In this document: piece after piece, positions 17,695-27,280 of the stretch
Layout: each line of letters begins with the position of its first letter
How positions within the stretch are numbered: the stretch's first letter is position 1
Origin: Sedimenticola sp.
Lineage (GTDB): Bacteria; Pseudomonadota; Gammaproteobacteria; Chromatiales; Chromatiaceae
Direction of reading: 5' to 3'
Assembly (NCBI GenBank): GCA_027068915.1
Contig: JAMOLT010000027.1
Span: forward strand, 1-64,000
DNA: 64,000 nucleotides
Position numbers and translations under genes: made by a program
The notes under the pieces: model-generated
The model's input: the letters and a program-made list of their open reading frames with translations, nothing else
Databases searched by the model: none
Told to the model about the DNA's origin: nothing

Positions 17695-18435
17695 ATGCAC
17701 CGTTACAGCAAGCCCCCCAAATCCCTACTTCGTAAAGTTGGGCAAGCCATTGCTGATTTTGATCTGATCCGTGACGGAGACCGCATTCTCCTCGGCGTGT
17801 CCGGCGGCAAGGATTCCCTGAGCCTGCTGCAGATCCTGGCACACCTGCAAACCTATGCCCCGGTAAGGTTCGAGCTGGCCATATTGACCGTTGACCCGGA
17901 AGTGGATGGCTTTGATCCCTCCTCCCTTACCCATTATTACGATGAACTGGGCTTGCCCTGGCACTATGTCCGCCAGCCCATCCTGGAGGAAGCGAAGGAG
18001 CGCATGAGTGGCGATTCCTTCTGCGCCTATTGCGCACGCATGAAGCGCGGCATCATGTACAGCAGCTGCCGTGAGCACGGCTACAATGTGCTGGCCCTGG
18101 CCCAGCATCTGGATGATCTGGCGGAAAGCCTCCTCATGTCCGCCTTTCATGGCGGGCAGCTGCGCACCATGAAGGCCCACTATCTAAACGATGCCGGCGA
18201 CATCCGCATCATCCGCCCCCTGGTGTACGTGCGCGAAGCGCAGACGGGCGCTTTCGCTGCTGAGGCGAAACTGCCTGTCATCCCCGATTCCTGTCCGGCC
18301 TGTTTTACCATGCCCACACAAAGAGAACACATGAAGCAGTTATTGGCCCGGGAGGAAAAAACCAACAAGCAGTTGTTCTCCAGCCTGCTTCACGCCATGC
18401 GCCCGTTGATGACCGAAGGCCCGCTACCCAAGTAA
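17695..18435 (+). CDS. TtcA-family PP-loop tRNA thiolation protein
   Basis: 246 residues from the ATG at 17695 (MHRYSKPPKSLLRKVGQAI); the open frame extends upstream to 17593 but that part is not family-like. It has the PP-loop ATP site GVSGGKDSLSLLQ, the CxxC pair FCAYCARMKRG and a third cysteine region PDSCPACF. This matches the TtcA pattern for binding an iron-sulfur cluster and thiolating tRNA cytidine 32. It is shorter than E. coli TtcA and has AQHLDDLAESLLM where TtcA has GHHRDD. It may therefore be the TtcA-like paralogue rather than TtcA itself. No clear ribosome site. Confidence 0.82.
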   Translation: MHRYSKPPKSLLRKVGQAIADFDLIRDGDRILLGVSGGKDSLSLLQILAHLQTYAPVRFELAILTVDPEVDGFDPSSLTHYYDELGLPWHYVRQPILEEAKERMSGDSFCAYCARMKRGIMYSSCREHGYNVLALAQHLDDLAESLLMSAFHGGQLRTMKAHYLNDAGDIRIIRPLVYVREAQTGAFAAEAKLPVIPDSCPACFTMPTQREHMKQLLAREEKTNKQLFSSLLHAMRPLMTEGPLPK

Positions 18436-18452
18436 GCAGCAGATGCAGGGGA

Positions 18453-19418
18453 TCAAACCACCTGGTTCACGCAGTTCCTCGGCTGGCCATCCCGAAAGGA
18501 CAGAATGTTGCGGGCGATTTCCTCCAGCAGGCGTTGCCGCGCCTCAATGCTTGCCCAGGCCGTATGCGGGGTGAGAAGAAGATTGGGAATGTCTTCCGCC
18601 AGCAAGGGGTTATTGCTGGAAGGCGGCTCCTGGCCGAGAACATCCAATCCCGCTCCGCCCAGATGCCCGGAGCGTAAACTGTCGGCCAGCGCCTGTTCGT
18701 CCACGATGCCGCCACGGGAAGTATTGATAAGAAAAGCGCCCTGCTTGAGCATTTGCAGCTCTGCGCTGCCGATGAGGTTGCGGGTATTGTCCGCCAGGGG
18801 GATGTGTAGGCTGAGTGCATCCACCTGGGGCAGAAGCTCGTGCAAGGGTACTCTGCCAGATTGTGGCTGCGCACTGCCCGGCCGCTGTGCGACCACGACT
18901 TTCATGCCAAAACATTCGGCAATTCTCGCTACGGCCCGCCCCAGCTCACCATAGCCCACGATACCCATGGTCTTTCCCGCCAGCTCTGCAATGGGGTGAT
19001 TGAGCAGGCAGAAATTCCCCTGGGCCTGCCAGGCCCCGGTGCGGACTTCCTGGCAATAGGGGACAAGGCGGGTAGTCAGCGCCAGTAGCAAGGCAAATAC
19101 ATGCTGCACCACCGCCGGGGTGGCGTAGCCGACCACATTCGATACCTGGATGCCCAGTTCCCTGGCCGCCTGCAGGTCGATTTTATCCGTGCCCGTGGCG
19201 GCGATGCAGATCAGCTTCAGATGCGGCGCCAGGGCCAGGGTTTCGCGATCCAGCGGCACCTTGTTGGAAACCACGATATCCGCGCCCCGTATACGGGTCA
19301 GAATCTCCCCGGGATTGGTGGCGTCATGCCACTCCCAGTCTTCCACAGCCGCCGCCAAAACGGCCCTGTCCAGGTCGCCGGTGTCAATGGAGGCGTAGTC
19401 AAGAAATACGGCTTTCAT
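18453..19418 (-). CDS. D-2-hydroxyacid dehydrogenase (hydroxypyruvate/glycerate reductase-like)
   Basis: 321 residues. The Rossmann motif is [16 protein letters not shown]. The catalytic Arg-Glu-His triad is visible as [18 protein letters not shown] and TPHTAWAS. Family members reduce 2-keto acids such as hydroxypyruvate or glyoxylate with NAD(P)H; the block [18 protein letters not shown]-like (here [10 protein letters not shown]) is typical of HprA-type enzymes. It is divergent from the large FAD/Fe-S oxidase at 19490, with only 71 bp between the starts, so they may share control over D-2-hydroxyacid metabolism. Confidence 0.9.
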   Translation of the reverse strand: MKAVFLDYASIDTGDLDRAVLAAAVEDWEWHDATNPGEILTRIRGADIVVSNKVPLDRETLALAPHLKLICIAATGTDKIDLQAARELGIQVSNVVGYATPAVVQHVFALLLALTTRLVPYCQEVRTGAWQAQGNFCLLNHPIAELAGKTMGIVGYGELGRAVARIAECFGMKVVVAQRPGSAQPQSGRVPLHELLPQVDALSLHIPLADNTRNLIGSAELQMLKQGAFLINTSRGGIVDEQALADSLRSGHLGGAGLDVLGQEPPSSNNPLLAEDIPNLLLTPHTAWASIEARQRLLEEIARNILSFRDGQPRNCVNQVV

Positions 19419-19489
19419 GGTTTATTTCAAAGTCACTGTCGCATAGTCGGGAGTGTATACTATGTTTTTACCCGGATTCTTTCACGGCC

Positions 19490-22400
19490 ATGAGCCAGCG
19501 CATACGCGAAATCCCCTATAACTATACCTCCTATTCCGACCGGGAGATCGTCATCCGCTTCCTCGGTGAGGATAACTGGGAGCTGATCAACCAGTTGCGT
19601 GGCACTCGGCGAACGGGGCGCTCGGCACGCATGCTGTTCGAGGTGCTGGGGGACATGTGGGTGGTGGCACGCAACCCCTATTTACAGGACGATCTGCAGC
19701 AAAACACCGATCGGCGCAATCAGCTCATTCACGCCCTCAATCACCGTCTGGATCAGTTCGAGGCACGCCTCAACGACAACCGGCAGGCAGCAAAACTGCT
19801 GTACGCTGCCCGAGAGGCGGTGGATGCTTTCTCCAATTGCTTCGCTGCCAACACCAACTTGCGGCGCAAGATAAAAACAGCCCTTGCCGGCATCACCCGC
19901 AAGGACAATGTCGATTTCGGCGGCCTGGCGCGGGTATCCCATGCCACGGATGCTACAGACTGGCGGGTGGAGCTTCCTTTCGTGGTGATCTCTCCGGATC
20001 GGGAGGAGGAAGTCGCACCCATCGTACGCGCCTGCATCGAAACCGGGCTTACCCTTATTCCCCGGGGCGGCGGTACGGGCTACACCGGATCCGCCGTGCC
20101 CCTGGATGCACACAGCGCCGTGATCAACACCGAAAAGCTGGAATTTCTCTCTTCGGTAGAGGAAATCGAGCTGCCCGGTGTCGAGGGCAAGGTACCCACC
20201 ATATGCACTGGCGCCGGCGTGGTCACGCGGCGGGTATCCGAGGTCGCTGAAGCTTCTGGCCTGGCTTTCGCCGTGGATCCCACCTCCCAGGACGCCTCCA
20301 CCATCGGTGGCAACATCGCCATGAACGCCGGGGGCAAGAAGGCGCTGTTGTGGGGCACCACCCTGGACAACCTCGCCTCCTGGCGCATGGTCACGCCGGA
20401 AGGCAACTGGCTGGAGGTAGAGCGTCTGGCGCACAATCTGGGCAAGATCCACGAGCAGGAGCAGGTGCAGTTCCGCATCCGTCACTTTCATCCGGATGGC
20501 AAGACCAGGCTCAAGCCTGACGAAACCCTGGAGATCCCCGGCAGGAATTTTCGCAAATCCGGGCTAGGCAAGGATGTTACGGACAAGTTCCTGTCCGGCC
20601 TGCCCGGGGTGCAAAAAGAAGGCTGTGACGGCCTGATCACCTCCGCCCGCTTCATTCTGCACCGCATGCCCGCCCATGTACGCACCGTCTGCCTGGAATT
20701 CTTCAGCCCCGACATCAGCCGTGCCGTACCGGCCATCGTCGAGTTGCGCGACTATATTAACAGCCAGGACGATGTGCACTTGCTGGGTCTGGAGCACCTG
20801 GATGAGCGCTACATCAAAGCCGTCAAATACGCCACCAAGGCTTCCCGGCAGGACAAGCCCAAGATGGTGCTCATTGCCGACCTGATCGGCGATGATGAGG
20901 GCAAACTGGATCAGGCCGCCGAACATGTGGTGGCGCTGGCGAACGCCCGGGACGGAGAAGGCTTCATCGCCACCAGTCCCGAGGCGCGGAAGCAGTTCTG
21001 GCTGGATCGTGCGCGCACCGCAGCCATTTCCGCCCATACCAACGCCTTCAAAATCAATGAAGACGTGGTCATCCCTCTCGAGCGCCTGGGCGAATACAGC
21101 CGTGGCATCGAGGCCATCAACATCGAGCAGTCCATCCGCAACAAGCTGCGCATCATGGAAGCCGTGCTGGAATTTCTGGATTCAGACCTGGCGCATTTGT
21201 GCCGCTGTGCAGATTTCCAGGACTCGGAAGAAAATCGCCGCATCATGGCGGGCAAACAGAGCGCAGCCCGCGCCCTGGTGGAAGCGGCGCTGCAACGCTG
21301 GAGCCTCATTCTGGAGCACCTGCACAAGCCCGCTACATCCCACGAGGAATTGCTGCGGAACGGGGAGGCCACCCTCATACAGCCCCAAGACAGTCTGCTG
21401 GACATGATGCTGCGCCGGGACTTGCGCCACTCCTACCGCCGGGAAGTGGAGCAACAGCTGAAAGACACCTTTGGCGGGCAGGATCTCAAGCCCCTGCGAA
21501 ATCATCTCGACGGCATCCACCGGGATCTGCGCGACAGCCGCCTGTTCGTGGCCCTGCACATGCATGCCGGCGATGGCAATGTGCATACCAATATCCCGGT
21601 GCATTCCCACGACTATGAAATGCTCCAGGAAGCCGACCGCGTAGTGGATCGGATCATGGATATTACCCGCGAGCTGGATGGAGTGATTTCCGGCGAACAC
21701 GGCATCGGCCTCACCAAAATTCAGTATCTGGGGGAAGACAAGCTCCGGGATTTTACCGCCTACAAGGAACAGGTCGATCCCAATGGCCATTTCAACCGCG
21801 GCAAACTGCTGTCGGGATCCGGTCTGGAAGGCGCCTACACCCCCTCCTTGCGCCTGCTGCAACAGGAAGCGATTATCCTGGAAGATAGCGAACTGGGCGG
21901 CCTCAACGACGAAATCAAGCACTGCCTGCGTTGCGGAAAATGCAAGCCGGTCTGCCAGACCCATATCCCCCGCGCCAACCTGCTGTATTCCCCCCGCAAC
22001 AAGATTCTGGCAACGGGACTCATTATCGAAGCCTTCCTGTACGAAGAACAGACCCGGCGCGGCCTGTCCCTGCATCACTTCGATGAAATGAACGATGTCG
22101 CCGACCACTGCACCATCTGCCACAAATGCGAAGCTCCCTGCCCGGTGAATATCGACTTCGGGGAGGTCACGGTGCATATGCGCAGAATTCTGGTCGAGCG
22201 CAAGCAAAAACGCTTCAGCCCCGGTGGCTGGGCCGCCATGCAGTTCCTCAACACCAACAACCCCCGTGCCGTGCGTCTGCTGCGCACAGCGCTGGCCGGC
22301 TGGGGTTTCAAGGGCATTGGCCTGGGGCACAAGTTGTTCAAATCCCTGGGGCTGCTCAAGGACATGCAGCGCCCACCTGCCAACACTACCGGCAAACCCG

Positions 22401-23317
22401 CCATGAAATCCCTGGTGGTGGAGCTGGTGCAGCGCCCGATCAAGGTGGATCTGCCCTCCATCACCTTCCGCACTGCCCTGGGGCTGGAAGACAAGACCCA
22501 CATCCCCATCATCCGCAAGCCGGAGCTGCCCAGCATCGACGCGGAATCCGTATTCTATTTCCCCGGCTGCGGTTCGGAACGGTTGTTTTCCGATATCGGC
22601 CTGGCCACTATCGCAATGCTCTATGAGACCGGGGCCGAGATCGTCCTGCCGCCGGGCTATCTGTGCTGCGGTTATCCACAAACCGCCAATGGCGATCACG
22701 TCCGGGGACGGCGCATCACCACCGACAACCGGGTGCTGTTTCACCGCATCGCCAACACCCTCAACTACCTGGACATCAAGACCGTCGTCGTCTCCTGCGG
22801 CACCTGCATGGATCAACTGCTGAAATACGAGTTCCAGCACATCTTCCCCGGCTGCCGGCTGCTGGACATCCATGAATACCTGCTGGAAAAGGACGTGACC
22901 CTGGACGGAACGCAAAGCACCGGCTACCTGTTCCACGACCCCTGCCACAGCCCGATGAAAACCTACCAGCCGCAGAAAGTCGCCAGCAAACTGTTGGGCA
23001 AGGAGGTGCAGCCCACCGACCGTTGCTGCGGTGAATCCGGCACTTTGGGCACCTCCCGACCCGACATCGCCAGCCAGCTACGCTACCGCAAGGCGGAAGA
23101 TCTGCGCCAGGGCATACAGGCCCTGGGCGAAGGCAAAAAACGCATCCTCACCACCTGTCCCGCCTGCCAGCAGGGTCTGCTCAAATACGAACAGGAAACC
23201 GGCCTCAAGACCGACTACATCGTGATGGAAATCGCCAGGTTGAAGCTGGGCGAGGGGTGGCAGCAGGGTTTTGTCAACAAGCTCAAATCCGGAGGCGTGG
23301 AAAAGGTGCTGCTGTAG
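19490..23317 (+). CDS. FAD-linked oxidase / Fe-S oxidoreductase with DUF3683 domain (YdiJ-like)
   Basis: 1275 residues. Domain order: N-terminal DUF3683-type region (1-130), FAD-binding domain with [10 protein letters not shown] at about 190, FAD-oxidase C-terminal region ending [10 protein letters not shown] near 735, and two ferredoxin motifs ([11 protein letters not shown] near 815 and [11 protein letters not shown] near 875). Two CCG domains follow, with CCGYPQ near 1058 and CCGESG near 1180, plus CGTC and CPAC partners. This is the single-chain form of glycolate/D-lactate-dehydrogenase-like enzymes that oxidise a D-2-hydroxyacid and pass electrons to quinone. The substrate is not set by sequence. 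The divergent neighbour is a 2-hydroxyacid dehydrogenase. Confidence 0.88.
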   Translation: MSQRIREIPYNYTSYSDREIVIRFLGEDNWELINQLRGTRRTGRSARMLFEVLGDMWVVARNPYLQDDLQQNTDRRNQLIHALNHRLDQFEARLNDNRQAAKLLYAAREAVDAFSNCFAANTNLRRKIKTALAGITRKDNVDFGGLARVSHATDATDWRVELPFVVISPDREEEVAPIVRACIETGLTLIPRGGGTGYTGSAVPLDAHSAVINTEKLEFLSSVEEIELPGVEGKVPTICTGAGVVTRRVSEVAEASGLAFAVDPTSQDASTIGGNIAMNAGGKKALLWGTTLDNLASWRMVTPEGNWLEVERLAHNLGKIHEQEQVQFRIRHFHPDGKTRLKPDETLEIPGRNFRKSGLGKDVTDKFLSGLPGVQKEGCDGLITSARFILHRMPAHVRTVCLEFFSPDISRAVPAIVELRDYINSQDDVHLLGLEHLDERYIKAVKYATKASRQDKPKMVLIADLIGDDEGKLDQAAEHVVALANARDGEGFIATSPEARKQFWLDRARTAAISAHTNAFKINEDVVIPLERLGEYSRGIEAINIEQSIRNKLRIMEAVLEFLDSDLAHLCRCADFQDSEENRRIMAGKQSAARALVEAALQRWSLILEHLHKPATSHEELLRNGEATLIQPQDSLLDMMLRRDLRHSYRREVEQQLKDTFGGQDLKPLRNHLDGIHRDLRDSRLFVALHMHAGDGNVHTNIPVHSHDYEMLQEADRVVDRIMDITRELDGVISGEHGIGLTKIQYLGEDKLRDFTAYKEQVDPNGHFNRGKLLSGSGLEGAYTPSLRLLQQEAIILEDSELGGLNDEIKHCLRCGKCKPVCQTHIPRANLLYSPRNKILATGLIIEAFLYEEQTRRGLSLHHFDEMNDVADHCTICHKCEAPCPVNIDFGEVTVHMRRILVERKQKRFSPGGWAAMQFLNTNNPRAVRLLRTALAGWGFKGIGLGHKLFKSLGLLKDMQRPPANTTGKPAMKSLVVELVQRPIKVDLPSITFRTALGLEDKTHIPIIRKPELPSIDAESVFYFPGCGSERLFSDIGLATIAMLYETGAEIVLPPGYLCCGYPQTANGDHVRGRRITTDNRVLFHRIANTLNYLDIKTVVVSCGTCMDQLLKYEFQHIFPGCRLLDIHEYLLEKDVTLDGTQSTGYLFHDPCHSPMKTYQPQKVASKLLGKEVQPTDRCCGESGTLGTSRPDIASQLRYRKAEDLRQGIQALGEGKKRILTTCPACQQGLLKYEQETGLKTDYIVMEIARLKLGEGWQQGFVNKLKSGGVEKVLL

Positions 23318-23323
23318 AATTTC

Positions 23324-23355
23324 GTTGGGCACGCTGCGCTTTGCCCAATCTACGG
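23324..23355. repeat. REP-like palindrome A
   Basis: GTTGGGCACGCTGCGCTTTG followed by CCCAAT is a REP-type unit starting seven bases after the FAD oxidase stop. It is one half of a BIME-like pair with 23376-23416 in opposite orientation. The same pair recurs after the transposase. Confidence 0.75.
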
Positions 23356-23375
23356 GAACAAAACAGGACAATCCT

Positions 23376-23416
23376 CGTAGGTCGGGCAAAGGCGCATCAG
23401 CGCCGTGCCCGACAAC
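23376..23416. repeat. REP-like palindrome B
   Basis: CGTAGGTCGGGCAAAGGCGC then ATCAGCGCCGTGCCCGACAA is the inverted partner of unit A, with an internal GGCGC/GCGCC stem. It is copied almost exactly at 24040-24080. The following 34 bp up to the RAYT start are copied as well. Confidence 0.8.
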
Positions 23417-23450
23417 CAGGGAAGAACCAAAGAAAAGGAGGACGCAAGGA

Positions 23451-23981
23451 ATGCGTTATCGAAGAACCCGAGAAGCAGGAGGTTGTTTCTTTTTCACCGT
23501 TGTCACCTGGCACCGCCAACCCATTCTGACTTTGGAACCAAACATCCAACGCCTGCGCGCCGCCTTTCGCCGCGAGATGGCAAAAAACTCTTTTGTCATC
23601 GATGCCATCGTGATTCTGCCGGATCATCTTCATACCCTCTGGCGACTGCCCGAAGGGGACAGTGATTATTCCGGCAGATGGAACCGTATCAAGCGATACT
23701 TCAGCACAAACATCGATAGTCCGGCGCCAAGTGCGATACAGCAACGCAAAAGGGAGAAAGCCGTGTGGCAGAAACGGTTCTGGGAACACCGGATTCAGGA
23801 TGAGGAAGACTGGCGGAAGCATATGGACTACATCCATTACAATCCGGTCAAACATGGCCTTGTAGCCCATCCGGAAAAATGGCCATTCAGCTCCTTCAAA
23901 CGGAATATACAGCGGGGCTGGTATGCAGAAAACTGGGGGCATCACGAACCCGGGAGCATTGTGGGCATGAACCCGGAGTGA
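23451..23981 (+). mobile_element. REP-associated tyrosine transposase (RAYT)
   Basis: 176 residues from the ATG at 23451, with AAGGAGG upstream. This is a Y1/HUH nuclease of the TnpA_REP family. The HUH motif is DHLHTLW, and the catalytic tyrosine lies in the conserved YIHYNPVKHGLV block. The C-terminal WPFSSFKR is also typical. RAYTs bind and cleave REP hairpins as single strands and are thought to spread or maintain them; most are single-copy domesticated genes. It is flanked on both sides by the REP units it probably acts on, and all motifs look intact. Confidence 0.92.
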
Positions 23982-23987
23982 GTTTTT

Positions 23988-24018
23988 GTCGGGCACGCTG
24001 CGCTTTGCCCGACCTACC
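23988..24018. repeat. REP-like palindrome C (copy of A)
   Basis: GTCGGGCACGCTGCGCTTTG then CCCGACCTACC begins six bases after the RAYT stop. It matches unit A (23324-23355) in order and orientation. Confidence 0.8.
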
Positions 24019-24039
24019 AGGTTGAAAGAAGATAACCAC

Positions 24040-24115
24040 CGTAGGTCGGGCAAAGGCGCATCAGCGCCGTGCCCGACAATCCGGGAAAAACCAAAGACAA
24101 GGAAGACGCATATCC
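24040..24115. repeat. REP-like palindrome D plus copied RAYT leader
   Basis: 24040-24080 repeats unit B nearly exactly. The duplication continues through 24115, matching the 34-bp segment just before the RAYT start codon (GGGAAAAACCAAAGACAAGG against GGGAAGAACCAAAGAAAAGG). The whole block 23324-23450 is therefore present as a direct repeat on both sides of the gene. Confidence 0.8.
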
Positions 24116-24144
24116 AGTTGGGCACACTACGCTTTGCCTAACCT
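24116..24144. repeat. REP-like palindrome E (diverged)
   Basis: AGTTGGGCACACTACGCTTT then GCCTAACCT is a third, more diverged REP unit in the orientation of A and C. It is unpaired, as if a further BIME had been truncated. The rest of the gap to 24369 shows no gene. Confidence 0.65.
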
Positions 24145-24369
24145 GTATAACTACTGCAAAATACAAGATAGCAACGAAATAGTTCTAAACGCCGCCCTGT
24201 CCCTGTGGGCAGAGATCCGTAGATGCGTAGCGACATGAAGAACTCCGTGCGGGCGATGAACACATTCATGCCCTGATAATTGGCTGCCTGGCCCATCGCC
24301 AGCCAAAAAAACGTATACAGTTCATGAAGTAACAAGGGGCGGCATCACCACCCCGGGAAGGCAAGAGAC

Positions 24370-25833
24370 ATGACCATTTTTTTATCGCCCAACAGCAAAG
24401 CCCTAATTCTGCCGTACTGTCTCACCGTCCTGTTGCTGGCCTCCCCTCTGGCGCTCGCCCTGGATGAGATTGAACCCAATGACACACCAGCAACCGCACA
24501 GGATCTTGGAAAACCACAAGGATTGACCAGCGTATCAGGAAGCATTGATGGCGCCGGTGATATTGATTTCTTCAAGCTGGACAGCATCAACACACTCTGG
24601 GGCTTCACCGCCGTGCTGGACACTTCGGCCAGCTCGGCAGGCAGGGACGCCACCCTGAGCATCTACGATGCCGATGGGACAACACTGCTGCAACAGGACC
24701 AGGGCGGATGGGAAAAAGGATCGGTTATTACCTTGCAGCACTTTCAGGGGGGCAGCGGCACCCCTGTCTACATCAAGGTCGAAGCTGCCACGCCGGGCGC
24801 CACCATTTCGGCATACACGCTTCACATATACGTCACGTCTATGGGGAATCACATGGAAACCGAACCAAACGATACGCCCCAAACAGGAACAATCACAAGA
24901 ATGAGCCAGTTTGGCATCATCGACAGCGATACAGACACAGACTGTTTCCGCCTGTCGGGAGAAGAAAACGACGAGCTCATTCTCACATTGCGCGCAGACC
25001 CGGAAAACGACGGCAGCACTACGGATTTCGTCCTGTCGCTCTATGACGCCTCTGGCAATCTGCTTGTGTCAGCAGACCATTCCGGCCCGGGCGGCAACGA
25101 GTATATCGACACGATCACCCTTTCCCGCGCCATCTACAGTTATTGCGTGACCGCCCGTTCAGGCGCCGGCAGCACGGCCACATACAGTACAGGACCAATT
25201 GTGAACAACAGCCATTACCTGCCGGGCTTCACCCAAGCACCCCGGTGGTTGAACCCCGGCCTGGGCGATATAGCCACGCCAGGTGAGACCATGGAATTCC
25301 GGCTGGCGCTCACCAACACCAGCCTGCTGCCCATACCGCCTCAGCTTCGTATCGGCGTGTACAGCATCCCGGCCTGCCTGTCTTTCGCAGACAGCAGCAA
25401 CTTCGACGATGTGGCATCGAATGCGGCAAACAAATATTTCGATACCCAGCTCGAACCCGGCAGCACCTATACCGTCGATTTTTCCCTGAATGTCCTGAGC
25501 GTATGCAATGAAACGATGTACCAGGATGGCGGCTTGGACTACTACAGCACGGGCACAGCCAAGCCCATACCCTATCTTGTGGCTGCTAATCAATGTGAAT
25601 CCGCTGTTTTGCAGATTGCAGGCCCGGTCTACTCCGGTGCGGGCGCAACCTACTATTCTTCAGAAACGGCCATCGAAACCGCACCGGATGCGCCATTGTC
25701 CAAAATCACCGTCGAGCGCCCCCACGCGCTGATTCTGGAGGCCCCTTCTATCGCGATCAAGGACGGCGATACATTCGTGGTCAACCGGGGTGCCCAGTTG
25801 CGTGTCTACGGGAAGGCCGTCACCTGTCCATAG
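24370..25833 (+). CDS. secreted protein with two PPC-like domains
   Basis: 487 residues with a signal peptide (residues 1-30, ending LALALA-like before DEIEPND) and a GGGAAGG ribosome site. Two bacterial pre-peptidase C-terminal-like beta domains begin with EIEPNDTPATAQ (about 33) and METEPNDTPQTG (about 160). A beta-rich region with paired cysteines follows. The last 45 residues (ALILEAPSIAIKDGDTFVV, then GAQLRVYG) resemble the end of the LRR protein at 14563-17088. No protease domain is present, although PPC domains usually accompany secreted peptidases. It is probably a cell-surface or extracellular protein of unknown role. Confidence 0.78.
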   Translation: MTIFLSPNSKALILPYCLTVLLLASPLALALDEIEPNDTPATAQDLGKPQGLTSVSGSIDGAGDIDFFKLDSINTLWGFTAVLDTSASSAGRDATLSIYDADGTTLLQQDQGGWEKGSVITLQHFQGGSGTPVYIKVEAATPGATISAYTLHIYVTSMGNHMETEPNDTPQTGTITRMSQFGIIDSDTDTDCFRLSGEENDELILTLRADPENDGSTTDFVLSLYDASGNLLVSADHSGPGGNEYIDTITLSRAIYSYCVTARSGAGSTATYSTGPIVNNSHYLPGFTQAPRWLNPGLGDIATPGETMEFRLALTNTSLLPIPPQLRIGVYSIPACLSFADSSNFDDVASNAANKYFDTQLEPGSTYTVDFSLNVLSVCNETMYQDGGLDYYSTGTAKPIPYLVAANQCESAVLQIAGPVYSGAGATYYSSETAIETAPDAPLSKITVERPHALILEAPSIAIKDGDTFVVNRGAQLRVYGKAVTCP

Positions 25834-25835
25834 AC

Positions 25836-26012
25836 TGCGCTCTGACCGATCGCAGGATTGTGATAGCCCTGGTCGATGATCTCCCTTGGCCGGGGCAGGT
25901 ATTCCAGGAAAAAACGCGTGCCGATATCCAGTTTCTCCCGGGAAAAGACATTGGCGTGGTTGATGGTTCGGTCGTTGGTGTTGTCCAGGGTGTAGGTAAC
26001 CGGATGGGGATT
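25836..26012 (-). pseudogene. remnant of 23S rRNA methyltransferase rlmG
   Basis: About 58 codons on the minus strand encode TYTLDNTND, then NHANVFSREKLDIGTRFF, then LEYLPRPREIID. These match the well-conserved segment of RlmG just before its SAM motif (E. coli has NHANVFSRTGLDIGARFF, then EIVDLGCGNG). After EIID the expected LGCGNG is lost (QGYHNPAIG) and the rest of the gene is absent. Nothing upstream of the block belongs to RlmG either. The fragment is wedged between a secreted-protein gene and the BaiN-family gene, so a deletion or rearrangement took place here. Confidence 0.7.
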
Positions 26013-26019
26013 GTCTGGG

Positions 26020-27189
26020 CTACACGAACTGTCCGGCACACCAGCCAGACGCCCAGGCCCACTGGAAATTATACCCCCCCAGCTGGCCGGTGACATCGAC
26101 GGTTTCACCGATGAAATACAGGCCGGGCTGCTTCTTTGCTTCCAAGGTGCGGGAGGACAGTTCATTGGTATCCACGCCGCCGGTGGCCACTTCCGCCGTC
26201 CTCATGCCTTCCGTGCCTGCAGGAAATAACCGCCAGCCATTGAGCGTCGCACCGATTTCATCGAGCTTTTTCTGCTGGAATTGCTGCAGCGGCTGATCCG
26301 TGAACAAACGCTCGCACAGGGCCTGCGCCAGCCGCCGGGGCAGTTTTTCCGCCAACACGGTTTTCAGCAGAACGCTTGGGCGGGCACCCTGCTCTGCTTT
26401 CAGCCAGTCTGCCGCATCCATGCCCGGCAACAGATCGATGACGATGGCGTCGCCCTTGTTCCAGTAAGAGGAGATCTGCAGGATCACCGGCCCACTCAAC
26501 CCCCGGTGGGTGATGAGCAGTTGCTCACGGAAAGCCGTGCCGTTGCAGCTGACTTCCGCCTCCAGGGATATCCCCGCCAGGTCCTTGAGAAAACCTGAGG
26601 GAAAAGTGAACGGCACCAGGGCAGGCTTGAACGGGATGCTTTTCAGGCCGAACTGTTTCGCCACCTGCACCCCGAAATCCGTCGATCCCATGCGGGGAAT
26701 GGAAGGCCCGCCGGTGGCGACCACCAGAGAGGCGCAGGTGTATGCGCCTTGCATGGTTTGCAGCTCGAAGTATTCTTGTTTTTTCAGATACGAAATCTCG
26801 CTGTCGTAAGACAACTCCACACCTGCCTGGGTACATTCCTGAAGCAGCATGTCCACGATGGCCGTGGCGCCCTGCTCACAGAACAGCTGGCCATGTTCGC
26901 GTTCTTCCCAAGTGAGACCGTGCCTGGACATAAGACCCATAAAATCCCACGGGGTGTACCTGGCGAGCGCCGATTTGCAGAAATGGGGGTTGTGCGACAG
27001 ATAGTTGTCCGCACTGACATACAGGTTGGTGAAATTGCTCTTGCCCCCGCCGGAAATGCGGATCTTGCGCCCTGCCCTGTCCGCCTTCTCCAGCACCAGC
27101 ACCCGACGGCTACGCCTGCCTGCTTCCATGGCGCACATGAGGCCGGCGGCACCTGCGCCGACGATGACGACGTCGAAATGCTTGTTCAC
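26020..27189 (-). CDS. BaiN/YhiN-family flavoprotein (HI0933-like)
   Basis: 389 residues, normal length. The FAD-binding motif at the N-terminus is VVIVGAGAAGLMCAMEAGRR. RKIRISGGGKSNFTN is the HI0933-family hallmark, and GETVDVTGQLGGYNFQWAWA is the C-terminal FAD site. Members are NAD(P)/FAD-dependent oxidoreductases of mostly unknown substrate. The gene is divergent from rlmI with 91 bp between the starts. Confidence 0.92.
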   Translation of the reverse strand: MNKHFDVVIVGAGAAGLMCAMEAGRRSRRVLVLEKADRAGRKIRISGGGKSNFTNLYVSADNYLSHNPHFCKSALARYTPWDFMGLMSRHGLTWEEREHGQLFCEQGATAIVDMLLQECTQAGVELSYDSEISYLKKQEYFELQTMQGAYTCASLVVATGGPSIPRMGSTDFGVQVAKQFGLKSIPFKPALVPFTFPSGFLKDLAGISLEAEVSCNGTAFREQLLITHRGLSGPVILQISSYWNKGDAIVIDLLPGMDAADWLKAEQGARPSVLLKTVLAEKLPRRLAQALCERLFTDQPLQQFQQKKLDEIGATLNGWRLFPAGTEGMRTAEVATGGVDTNELSSRTLEAKKQPGLYFIGETVDVTGQLGGYNFQWAWASGWCAGQFV

Positions 27190-27280
27190 GGGTTCTCCAG
27201 CTCGGATTCAACACACATTATCCGTCAATGCGACGGCGCTGCCTATCAATGGTGGAGTTTTTTGGGCACAATAGCGCCCC

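Noticed and set aside
21182-22948. 588-codon open frame opposite the FAD/Fe-S oxidase
   Set aside because: It is antisense to ferredoxin and CCG motifs that are intact on the other strand, and has no motif of its own.
24138-24335. 65-codon minus-strand frame after the last REP unit
   Set aside because: It begins inside the gap and runs into REP sequence. No family features.
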